DNA from: Prinia subflava
Taxonomy: Eukaryota > Chordata > Aves > Passeriformes > Cisticolidae
Direction of reading: 5' to 3'
Assembly (NCBI RefSeq): GCF_021018805.1
Contig: NC_086266.1
Location: forward strand, 6,696,001 to 6,760,000
Length of the DNA stretch: 64,000 bases
Position numbers and translations under genes: made by a program
Notes under the pieces: model-generated
What the model was told of the DNA's origin: nothing
Seen by the model: only the letters and a program-made list of their open reading frames with translations
The model's database searches: none
Shown here: piece after piece, positions 1-46,209 of the stretch
Position numbering within the stretch: the stretch's first letter is position 1
Layout of the letters: every line of letters starts with the position of its first letter

Positions 1-708
1 TGAAACCCCTGCACCATCACACAGCCGGGTTTGCCGATGAGCAGCTCCCCGCAGTGGCGAAAGGGAACAGCACTGAGGGCTCTGCCTTCCACTCAAACCC
101 TTCCTGCGGGCCAAGGAGAGGCACCGCTCACACTTCTGGAATTCTTTTAAGGCTGGGACCACAGAAAAATGGGGCACAGAGGCGGGAGCTCCTTCCTGCT
201 GCCTGGCTCTTGTCTGCCAAGGCAATCAGAGCTGGGAGTTCTGTGCTGCCTCGTTCCTTTGCAAACATCAGGAGCCACCTCACCCTGCCTGTTTGTTCAC
301 TCACAGCCCAATTAACCCCAGCCTGGGTTAGAATTCTCCATGCACAGGACAGCTCCGGAAAGGAACCAGAGGATGTACAAAAACCCAGTGGATGTTTGTG
401 TCAGAAGTCAGGTTTGGAAAATCCTCTCCAATTTTGATCACCAGGAAGGTTCAGGTAGGGAAATGTTTGTGTTGTTTCTGAATTCTTATATCTTCCTTTT
501 TTTTAAAAAAAAAAAAGGGAGGAATGTAAGAAATGTAGTGGCAGCAATTCTAAAAGGTGTAAAGCTCAATTATTCCATGCAGCTTTCTGCACAGACTGTC
601 TAAAATGAGAGAGGCATACAGATGTGTAGCAGTAATATAGATAAAAAACCTTTCTTTTCAAAAATGTGCCTTTAACAAAGAGAAACTAAATGAGAAAAGA
701 AACACAGG
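1..708. other. Intergenic, no gene recognised
   Basis: Open frames here show no known protein and no splice-coherent exon. A T-then-A homopolymer stretch lies at about 497-518. By mammalian gene order the divergent gene UPRT could lie further upstream, but no UPRT exon was found here. Confidence 0.5.
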
Positions 709-1869
709 CACTCGCCCTCTCTCCTCCTCCTCCTCCCTTCCCAGGTCCTGGTGTGCAGTTCAAAAGCAACAGCGTGCTGTGGGAAATGTGACCCTGAGCC
801 TGCAAACAGTGAGTCCTTCTCACTGAGGCTGAAGCAATTCCTAAAGAAGAAACAAAGCTGGAAGCATGAATTACACACTGAATTTCTCCTCTCCTCTCTC
901 TCACACCCGACAAGCCTCACGGCTTTGTCACAAAACCATCCCAACCCACCCAGAGCAGCAGCCCGGGCTGAGCCCCCGGCTGCAGACAGACTCCCCCCGG
1001 CCCTGGGTGTTTGCATCCCCTCCCGGAGCTGGCTCAGAGCAGCTGCAGGAGCAGAGCTGTGTTCAGTCCACACCTTCTCTTTGCCCCGATGCTCCAGACA
1101 CACCCAGGAGATGCTCAAGGCTGTCACTGACCTCGTCAGGAAAGAGATTTCCAACGGGCCTGACAGAGCTGTGGAAGAACAGAACATGGGGAAGGTCCCA
1201 GAGCAGTTTCCAGGCTTCTCCATTCCCTGACAGGCTCCTTGCTCCACCAAACACCCAAAAGTCGCTCAACCCTTCCCCACAAGGCTAAAAACCTCCTTGT
1301 TCAAGTCAGGCAGTTCCAGCAGGGTCACAGCCTCGGAGGCTCTCCTGGCCCCATTCAGCTGTGCTGCTAACAGGCTCCAAGCCCCCACATCTGTCCCTGC
1401 CTCTTCCTTCGTTTCTCCCTCCACCTTCCTCCCAACATTTCAATTTTATTTTCTACATCTTCCTTAAATTGTGCATTTCTCTTACCGGTTTCCATGGCCA
1501 AACACCTCATTATTGGTGCCTCCTGAGCAGCAGGGAAGAAAAGCTCCCACTTGTGCCTGGGCCAAGGCGAGCGCTCTGTGGACAGAAGGCTCTGTGTGCC
1601 CTCGTTCCCTTGGCAGGAAAAACAACCTGGGCCACTTCAGGGGAGGTGACTGGACTGGCAGGGGAGAAAGAGAAAGAAAAGGGAGAAGAAAAGCAACCAG
1701 TAACAACCAAAAAGTCTCGAGCATGGCCTGGTGTATCTGCAGTGAGCCAGAGCAGAGGCTGGAACAAAACCTGGAGAAGGCAAAGGGATCAGGACATGAG
1801 AGAGTCCCAAACTGCTGAGGATTCCCTGTAGGTTTGATCTTCTCCCAGGCAGTAAATCCGTGACCTGGG
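709..1869 (-). repeat. 1.16-kb dispersed repeat, copy A (inverted partner at 54530-55685)
   Basis: Read on the minus strand, this block matches 54530-55685 on the plus strand almost base for base, with few substitutions and small indels. Similarity stops abruptly at about 709 and 1869. It contains a minus-strand open frame of 192 codons (672-1250) whose translation agrees with copy B at all but about six positions over 175; a TGG-to-TGA change closes this copy's frame upstream. I do not recognise the protein, and see no terminal inverted repeats, target duplication or poly(A). It could be an unnamed transposon or part of a segmental duplication. Confidence 0.85.
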
Positions 1870-1914
1870 CAAGGCTGGATGCCTCTGCTCTGTGCTGGGC
1901 TGATGTGCCACATT

Positions 1915-1984
1915 CAGCTGTTTCTTGAACACTTCATGGGATGGTAACTCCACCACTGTCCAGGTGATCCCTTCAGTGAAGACA
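1915..1984 (-). mobile_element. CR1 retroposon fragment (antisense)
   Basis: The stretch from CTTGAACACTTC through GGTAACTCCACCACTG to TTCAGTGAAGA resembles the complement of an avian CR1 3' region. The same landmarks occur in the clearer element at 33616-34092. It is short and decayed. Confidence 0.5.
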
Positions 1985-4900
1985 ACTGGACGTGTCATTT
2001 TTGTAACACAATTAAACACAATTTAAAATACAACTCTTTTATGCTACTTATTTAATTGACTGTGAGATATACTTCACACTGCATTTCCAAAGTGTGTGCA
2101 GTGCCCAGTTCTTAAATGCAGGGTCTGAGGATTAATAGTTCATATTTTTCTAGGAATAAGTGCAAGAGTTGCTACCTTCAAAAGAGCACTGTGTCTTTCA
2201 GCACACATGCTAGTTGCCAAAAGTATTTTACACCTCTGAACAAGGGCTTCTATCTGCCCCCAACCTTGTCCTGTTTTTCTGTTTTTATTTTCTTTGAATT
2301 ACTTTCTCCTCATTAATTTTCCCTCTTGTTTCATATACTTCCATGAAGCATTCCCCTCTTTGTGTTCATACCCTTCCAGCACCATTGATTCCACATGATA
2401 TTTGAATATTGACACCTTTTTTTCCCCTCTAACTTGACTCCTGGATTGATTTTGATTCCCACAGCCCTGAGGGACTTTCTTTTAGGCTGATGCCTGCCAC
2501 AGCTGGAACTGTCAATGTTCTCATACAGAACAGAGGTTTCACTCTCCCTTTGGCATACTGATTATGTGGAATTCAGTATTGATTCTTTCAATTTTATAAG
2601 AATGTTATTCATTATAAATCTTACTTCTATAAATAGTCTTTATGAAATTGTTCTCTGCTTTTACAGCTGGAAGAAATAAGTACTTGTCACTAGAAGAGAA
2701 ATTCATTACAGCACTAGAATCATATTAAGCACCTTTAATGAGCAAGAAGTTAAGAACTTCAAGAAACTCTTAAATAAAATTTTATTTCACCTCCACAAGA
2801 TGAGTATTGTATTTCTGTTGCTGAGCTGCTTCTGTAAACTTTTCTACCTGAAAAACTAACATGTTCTCATTCAGTACACTGACCTTGTTCTCAAGCCCTG
2901 GTTTGTTGTGTACACAGGTCCTGGAAAAAGGCCAGATTAGGTATCTTTTAGGATTCTATTCACAAATGTGGTGAGTTATTTCCATTCCCAGAGCTTCTGT
3001 TTCTTCAACTGAGTTTCTTCTGTCATCTTTCCAGAGTGCCAGCTCTGGAGCAGGCATTGATTTGTCTGTCTCCAAGGAGATCCTCTGCTTCCACAGCTAA
3101 ATCTGAAGAGAAATAGATATTTATTTTGTGGTGAGCTACTTTAAACAGTGTAAGTTCATAAAACTCCTCTGTTGGCTTTCTGTGTCTATCATGAGCTCTG
3201 TTCTCCTGGTTCAGTCACTCTGGGATAGAGGTTGTAACTACTACAGGAATGTGGGCTCTTTTCACCCCGGGTGTCTCTCAGGGTTTGTGCAGTGCCTTGT
3301 ACAGGTATCATTATCTGGGGTCACAGAAGTAAAGTGGTATCAAAAGGAGAAAGAGAAGATCAGAACTGGAAACAAGACTGAAATATTAGCAGGAGGAAAT
3401 AAAGCCAGTAGCATGGGAGAGTTGTTAAAGAAGGAAGAGCAGCTAAAGTAAAATTGGCAGGAGAATACTCTTATCAAATATATTACATGTGGAAAAAATA
3501 AAATGGTACATTGTCTAACAATGACAAGGCTGAGATGATGCAGGACTTGTGAGGTTTGACAATAAATGTTTGCCAAGTGATTTGTAGGTCTCTGTTAGAT
3601 GCATTGGAGCTGTGAGATCCACAGCACAGGGTTCTGTTATCCATGTGCAGGATGCTCCATGTCACACATGTCCAAAGAGCTTGACATGGTGAAAACACTG
3701 GACACATTTCACAGGGCTGAGCCTGTGCTGCATGTTGGATCGATCCATAAAGCACCGTGTGTGCACAAACACTGTGCATGAAACCATCGCAGCAGTGCGT
3801 GTGGGAAAATTGTAGAAACATTTGAAATCACTCAAAAGATGCTGCTGTGTTGGCCAGTCTGTCTGTCCAGGCTATCCCAGAGTTGTGATTATCCCATTTT
3901 GCCTGGTCAAACTTCCATGCAGAGCAGAGCGTAGGGAAGGAAGCAGGTGTATGGAAGCCCAGAATTCCTGTTTATCCCTCTGAACAATGCCACGGGGCGG
4001 CACTGTTCAGACCTAGCTCTGCCAAATGCAATTACAATGAGGAATTAGATTAGTGCCAGAAAAATGTCACCTCTGTCATTTGAAGTGGATCCTGGTCAGG
4101 AGCAAAGTTGCGTATCAAAGCACAGACTAGAGAAATTCTGCCTCATTAAAAATCAACTTTAAGCCAATTGTCCTCTTCCTTTCTGTCTGTCTGTCTGTCT
4201 TTCTCCCCTGCAAATGAGCTTACAACTCTCCCTCAAGGCAAGAGCATCAGCAGTCAAGCTCTGGTAGCTTTGAAGCAATCTTTGTGTGATTAGAAATGCC
4301 ACACAGAGTTACAGCCTTCTGACAGCTCTGCATGCCGATCACATGGGAGTATATAGGCCATTGGAAATGTAATCCACGGCACAGCTCTATCTTCCTAAGT
4401 GGGTGTTTAATTAGGAACCGTACTATTGCTGCATTATTCTGGCTCAAAGGAACTATGGTTGAGCTGTGTGGGCTGGAAGAGGCCTCTGAGGCAGCTCAGA
4501 ACTTAACCCTGGGAAGGGTGTGGAATACAGGATTAGGTCTGTGCAGAGATGTATCATCCCACGTGCCATCTACACCTTCCCCTCTGGCCTGTGCTCTCTC
4601 ATGGTGCTCCAGGCCAGAGCTTTTCTGCACCCCAGGCAAGGAAACTGACTGGGCAGCTGCTCTGTGTGGGACCCAAAACCCAGAGGGACTGTGTGCCAGC
4701 TCGAGCACCTCTTCCTTGTCTGCAGCAATGTCAGTGTCCAGCTGCACCAGGACAAAGCGTGGGAGTGCTACAGGCAGCTTGGAAGGAGCAGCCTGTATGG
4801 AGCACTGCCAGAGCTGCTGACCAACATGCGATGCGCAGCTGTGCGGTTTGTGCTGAGGACACCCATATTCCAACAGTGCAGTGCCTCAAAGAGAAGGCTT

Positions 4901-5024
4901 TTATCTGTACAATCAGACAGAAAGCCTTCTGAGAGGGGCATGGCTCAGAACGGCCTGGTTCATTCTGGCCCTTGGTTAATTCCCAGCTCGGCAGGGGTGT
5001 GCCTGTATTTATGACATGCCTGTC
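1985..5024. other. Intergenic, no gene recognised
   Basis: No coding exon could be supported. A tetranucleotide run (TCTG)n lies at about 4181-4201. A stretch at about 4020-4110 contains homeodomain-type ATTA cores and could be a conserved non-coding element, which needs comparison to other birds. The 116-codon frame at 4664-5014 was considered and not accepted. Confidence 0.5.
4181..4201. repeat. (TCTG)n microsatellite
   Basis: This is a short run of TCTG units, read directly from the sequence. Confidence 0.8.
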
Positions 5025-5790
5025 TCCCTCAGGGGGCCATGGCAAGACTGAGAGCAGCCCCTTTCTGGATGCTGTTGTGGGACTGAGGGCAGCCCCTCTC
5101 ACTGTGTGCTTTGGTGGAGCTGTGCACTGCTCCTCTGGGAATTGCCATGGTGGCACTCAGGGCAGCCCTTCTTGAGACACCATAGGGTCTGTTCATCCCC
5201 CTCCATGATGGGGCACAGGGCAGCCCCTCTGAGAGTGCAATGGCAGGACTCAGGGCTGCTCCTCCCTGAGTCCAAGGGTTTGGCTGAGGGCTGCCCCTCT
5301 CTGGGCGCCATGGTGGGACTGAGGGCTGCCTGTCTTTGGGCGCCATGGTGGGACTGAGGGCTGCCTGTCTTTGGGCGCCATGGTGGGACTGAGGGCTGCC
5401 TGTCTTTGGGCGCCATGGTGGGACTGAGGGCTGCCTGTCTTTGGGCGCCATGGTGGGACTGAGGGTTGCCTCTCTCTGGGCATCAAGGTGTGGCTGAGGG
5501 TTGCCTCTCTCTGGGCGGAGCTGAGGGCTGCCTTGCATTGGGCACCATGGTAGGGTTGAAGGCTGCGCTTCTCTGGCTGGCACAGTGAGGCTGAGGGCTG
5601 CGCCTCTCTGGGCGCCATGACGGGGCTGAGGCGCTGCCCCTCTCTGGGCGCCATGGTGGAGCCGAGGGCAGCCCGTGGCAGAGTGCTATGGTGGAGCTCA
5701 AAACTGCCCATCTCGGGACACCATGGTGGAGAGCAGCCCCTCTCTCACAGTGCCGGGAGAGGCCCAGGGCATCCCCTCTCTGCCCGCCAG
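5025..5790. repeat. 35-bp minisatellite directly upstream of the ABCB7 promoter
   Basis: About 20 tandem units have a 35-bp period. Four central copies (from about 5306 to 5480) are almost identical and spaced at exactly 35 bases (5341, 5376, 5411, 5446); outer copies are degenerate and vary in length. Each good unit has the core GGGCGCCATGGTGGGACTG. Long open frames across it on both strands simply reflect a repeat without stops. The array ends within about 150 bases of the ABCB7 start codon, merging into the CpG island. Confidence 0.93.
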
Positions 5791-5942
5791 GACGGCTCTG
5801 AGCGCAGCCGAAGTCTTTCACGGCCGTGGCGCCACCCGCCACCTTCCCCTCAGGTCTGCCGGACCCTCCCCGCCCCGCCCCGCCCCGCCCTCCCGCGGGT
5901 CCGCCGCCGTCCCACAATCCCCTGCGCCCCGGCCCTCGCAAG

Positions 5943-41443
<35,501 letters not shown>

Positions 41444-42199
41444 ATAGGATCCCGGATCTTGTATAGCAGGTTAAAAATGCACAAGAATACAGTGAAAATA
41501 CAGTGAAATGCAGCTCTTGTTTTTAAGTCAGCATTCAAAAACTTCGGGGTTTTGCAGTTTTTGGATTTTACACTTTCACAGCGGGACATAATTTCAACCA
41601 AAGGAATTCTATTTTTACATCTTTAGGAATCTCTAATATGCAGTGGCACCTACAACAGCTGAGCTTTTTCAAAAACTTTAAACTTCTCAACCAAGGGTGT
41701 AATTTATGGCAATTTTTAGGCATTGGTAAATTCTCCTGATAGTCGCCTGATGTGGATTATTAAATTGTAAACAGACTTGTCCTTGATTTACATTATTTCT
41801 CATCATTGATGGTTGATAAATGCGTCATGTTTTAATTGTAATTGGGCTAATTTGAGCTCATTTGCCAGTAAGGAAGATGCCTTTTAAATTCTTCAGTGAT
41901 GTTCTGGTTTAAAATCTTCTTCCTTGTAAAGAATAAGAACAGTCTCAACGAAATGTTAGGCTTCTAGTAGCAAACTAAATATTGGAATCACCCCTCTCAC
42001 CTTTCAGAAGCACCTTTCATATTGCATTATCAGGAAATGGATTGATACTATTCTAAGGGAAAACTAACAGTATTGTTAAGTGAAAAATGAACAAATCCAA
42101 GTTCAGAATTCTGTATCATCAGCATCTGCTGTAGTAGTCAAAGCAGAATGCAGTCACTCTTTCTAGTTCAGTCATGGTCTTGAGAAGCAATTAAGATTC

Positions 42200-42205
42200 A
42201 ATAAA
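42200..42205 (+). terminator. ABCB7: Probable ABCB7 polyadenylation signal (AATAAA)
   Basis: The sequence AATAAA lies 757 bases after the stop codon in AT-rich DNA. The 3' UTR would be 41444 to about 42225. A weaker ATTAAA at 41759-41764 could give a shorter 3' UTR. The actual cleavage site is not visible from sequence. Confidence 0.55.
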
Positions 42206-42611
42206 GACTTCCATAAATTTCCATTATCCCATTAATGTATGAGAAAATGACCTGGATAATGCTGAAAGCATTGCTATAATAATCTCCTCCTTTCAACAGC
42301 CAAAACTTCTCCAGTGGGAGGAAACCTCAGCCTTTGGGATCTGCAGGACACTGGGGTGTGTCGGGGCTGGGTGGGGCTGCAGGGTCACCTCTGGGAGAAG
42401 GTGCCAGAAGCTTCCCCGTGTCCAGCAGAGCCAGGCTGAGCACGTCACCGACAGGGCAGTGCACGGACTGGGGAAGGGAGGAAAAGCCTTGTGAGAGTGA
42501 GAACTGCAGCCAGAGAGAGCAGTGGGAACATGGGAGAGCAACAGCCCTGCAGACACCAGGGCAGGGGAGAAGGAGGGGCAGGAGGAGCTCCAGGCACTGG
42601 AGCTGAGAGTC

Positions 42612-43018
42612 CCTGCAGCCCATGGAGGTCCATGATGGAGCAGAGAGCCTCCTGCAGCCCATGGAGGTCCATGATGGAGCAGAGAGCCTCCTGCAGCCCG
42701 GGAAGGAGCAGAGATCCTCCTGCAGCCCAGGAAGGAGCAGAGATCCTCCTGCAGCCCAGGAAGGAGCAGAGATCCTCCTGCAGCCCAGGAAGGAGCCCTG
42801 GAGGGAGCAGAGATTGTCCTGCAGCCCAGGAAGGAGCCCTGGATGGAGCAGAGATCCTCCTGCAGCCCGGGAAGGAGCCCTGGATGGAGCAGAGATCCTC
42901 CTGCAGCCCGGGAAGGAGCCCTGGATGGAGCAGAGATCCTCCTGCAGCCTGGGAAGGAGCCCTGGATGGAGCAGAGATGCACCTGCAGCCCGGGAAGGAG
43001 CCCATGCTGGAGCCAGGG
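42612..43018. repeat. Minisatellite with 29/41-bp units downstream of ABCB7
   Basis: Tandem copies share CTGCAGCCCGGGAAGGAG and CAGAGATCCTCCTGCAG. Full units are 41 bp; several lack the 12-bp block CCCTGGATGGAG and are 29 bp; the first two units are a third variant with CCATGGAGGTCCATGATG. Long overlapping open frames on both strands are side-effects of the array. It starts about 400 bases after the probable ABCB7 poly(A) site. Confidence 0.93.
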
Positions 43019-46000
43019 GGATGTTCCCTGAGGAGCTCTGACCCTGGGGAAGCCCACACTGGATCAGGCTCCTGGCAGCACCCATGGAGAGAGGAGCCTG
43101 TGGTGGAGCAGGATTGCTGGGAGCCCATGGGGGACCCACACTGGAGCAGCCTTGTGCTGAAGGACTGCACCCTGTGGCAAGGGGACACATGGAAAAGACA
43201 CCCCGGGGCAAGGGAAGAGAATGAGGAGGAAGGAGCAGCAGGGACAACGTGCTGAACTGACCACAGACCCCATTCCCCACCCCCTGCACTGCCTGGAAGG
43301 AGGGGAGAACTCTGAAGTGAAATTGAGCCTGGGGAGAAGGCAGGGAGGGGAGGAAGGTGTTTTAAGATTTTATTTCATTTTCTCATTTACCCGACTCACA
43401 CTTCTAATTCACAGTAAATGAAGTTAATTTCCCCAAGTGGAGTCTGTTTTGCCCATGACAGTAATTGCTGAGTGGTCTCTGCCTGTCCCTGCCTCCTCCC
43501 ACGGTCCTTTCTGGATGTTCTCTCCCCTGCCCAGCTGGGAGGGAGAGGCTGGGGGGACACCCAGCATCCAGCCAGGCTCATCCCACCACAACAGGGTTGT
43601 ATTTTTAGGCCTTGTCTCTCCAGGGAGCATCTCTTTAGCACGAGCTGTCCTGGTAATTCTTCATGTTGAATTCAAGAACTAAAATCTTTCTCTTGGATGC
43701 TGAAAGATAACTTTGTTATTTCTGGGGAATTACACCGGTATAATTACACTGATATAATTACGTTTGTAAATCAGATGCAAGATTTCTCTGTGTGGGCACT
43801 AGGGAAGGGCTGAATTTGGTGCTTCTGGAAATTTAATTGCAAATAGCATTTATTTTTTTGTTATCCCCTCCCCTACAACTAAAAATAGGAACATAACTTA
43901 AAAGGAGTGAAACCTTTGCTAGTTACTTATTTTCTCTCTTAAAATGATGGGTGAAAAAACAACCTCGCATCAGTCTCCACTTAAAAATGATTCTAAAAGC
44001 ACTTTAATTTTCATCCTTGGAGTGCAGAAGCAAAGTGAAGTCCAGTTAATGTAGTGGCAATGCAGAATTCCAGCTTACAACCATTCCTTTATTTTCCCTG
44101 ATTGTCTCCTGGTTGAGCTGCTGACAGCAGTGAGGGGCCTGTAGTGGTGCAGTGATCTCCCAGCTGCCAGAAATAGCAAAGGTTTATTGAAAAACTTATT
44201 TATGAGGAATCTCCCTTTCCTGCATCATGACAAACCCTGAACTGTGGCTCTTCCCCTGCTCTGCAAGAGCTGATTTTTGGAATGAATCTGTCTCTGTTCA
44301 TGTAGCAGGTAACAGGCAAAGGCTGTAAATAGTAATATTTCAATCCTAAGATTGTTTTCCTTTTGGCACAGAGGTGAGAAATTGCTCTGGTTGGAAATGT
44401 GGAGGGAGAGGGGTTTTCTCAGTGAAAAGTTTTCCATGTTCTGGGCTTGGATGTCCCAGAAGTCCCAACAGGGTGCACAAAATTGGGAATTGTGAAATGT
44501 CTGGAATCAAAAACCACTTTAATGCCAAGTCTGATTGTGTTTGTGAGGGACAATTTCAGATGAAAGCTGATGGATTTTATCACTGGGGAGGGACTTTGCA
44601 AGGACTGAGTGTCTTGGGCATTCTAGGTTTGGAATGAGGATGGTTTTCAGGTGGAAAATGCCAGGAATTAGCAATAATTGTTTAAACCTGTAGGGTTTGG
44701 TGCAGCTCTAAGCCATTACCTGTCTCTGCCATCCTTTTATGCCAGTGGATGTGCTGCAGCTCTGTCCAACTTTAAATGGAATGACAGGAGGGAACTTCTT
44801 TATTTTTTTTCATTTAAATTTTGAGTTTTTATTGCTGTACTTTGACTCCAGAGTGTCACCACTGAAGCAGATGCTTAAAGCACTGAATGGGAGAGTGGTG
44901 GCTTTGGAGAGACCCTTGGGACATCTGCCTGGCCCCTCTCAGAAAAGCCTTACAATCCCCACAGGAACAGATTGATCTGGGGGCTCTCTCCCAGCCTCAG
45001 TGGATCTTGGTAATTCTGCTCTGCTGCAAACTGAAACATCCTTTTTCTAAACAGCAGCTTCTCATATTCTGGACTTGTAGCTGGTTGTTGTTCAAAATTG
45101 AAGTTATCTACTCCCATTATAAAATCCAATTTTAGAGTAGAAAAAGACATTTAATTTTTTTCCTTCATTTTCTGTTTTTAGAGGAAATGTGTTTGTAGAA
45201 AATGGACATTAAAAAGGAGCTGCTGCTTGCAGTGTGTAGTGATCTGTTAACTGTGAACTTACAGAAATCAATCCTAATTCCCATGTAAAAACTTTATAGA
45301 CTCAGGATAACGAGTCACAACACACAAAATTTGGGCTATTTTAACCTCCAAGTTAGGAAATGTAATGAGTTATTGGCAGGGAGGTTGTGCTTTTTCCAAG
45401 TGGATGTTCAAAGCTTACTCCTTGCACATGATCCCTCAGGTGTTCTCAGCTCTTCTGTTCCATGGAGTTACAGCTACCTGCATCTCTCAACACTGAGATT
45501 CTGCTCAAGTTTCTTCTCAGAATGGAAATGTAAAACTTACATTGTAAGGAAGGTGACACGTTCCAGAACAACACAGAAAGCTTGGTTGAGATGAGATTGT
45601 GTAACCCTTCCCCTGGAAGACTCCTTACCCCACTGCTGTCCTTCATCTGTGTGTAGATAATTCTTACTAAATAAAGGATTTATCTTTGTGAATAGAAATG
45701 GCTGTCCTGTCACAATGGCTCTCCCAGCTCTGCAGCAATTCCCAGAGGAAGCAGTCACTGCCGTGGAATGTGAGTGTGAATTCAGCAATTGTTTGTGGGG
45801 CTTGGTGGTGCCAGTGGAGCCAGTAACCAGTCCCAGGCTGTGGGTGGGCATAAGGTGACTGAATTCCAGTCAGGTAAATTCATGGGTCACAGCTGGATCC
45901 TGCCCCCACTCGGCTTTCACACCCCCTGCATTTTGTGTGGAGCTGCAAAACCAGGGGAGGAGCCCGTGTTGGCTGCATCCCCCTGATGGGAATGGACGTG

Positions 46001-46179
46001 CTTGAGAAGCCTGACTGTTCTTGCTTTAAAACACTTGTGTTTTCATAAATGTAAACTCTTCATGTGTGCTCAGTCAAAGTAGAGCAGGCTTAAGGATCTG
46101 CTCGAGCCCTTGATATCATCATCACTGGATTTCTACTTGCAGCTGTAGCTCATTATCAGAGCAGGATGCAGGAAACATT

Positions 46180-46209
46180 ACTATTATTATAATAAATAAT
46201 AATAATCAC
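46180..46209. repeat. (TTA)n/(ATA)n microsatellite
   Basis: An ATTATTATAATAAATAATAA-type trinucleotide run changes strand phase in its middle, making it partly self-complementary. Confidence 0.75.

Noticed and set aside
4664..5014. 116-codon frame with a moderately protein-like stretch (VQLHQDKAWECYRQLG)
   Set aside because: I could not connect it to a family, no coherent exon boundaries were found, and it overlaps frames of equal length on both strands.
5029..5711. Long minus-strand open frames of 184 and 153 codons with Pro/Ser/Gln repeats
   Set aside because: They lie wholly in the 35-bp minisatellite. The unit has no stop in several frames, so open frames arise automatically on both strands.
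1..5900. UPRT exons on the minus strand, expected from mammalian gene order
   Set aside because: I looked for its conserved uracil phosphoribosyltransferase segments and saw none; the gene is probably beyond the window.
42293..43289. Overlapping frames of 254-320 codons on both strands
   Set aside because: They are products of the 29/41-bp minisatellite downstream of ABCB7, with no family resemblance or splice context.
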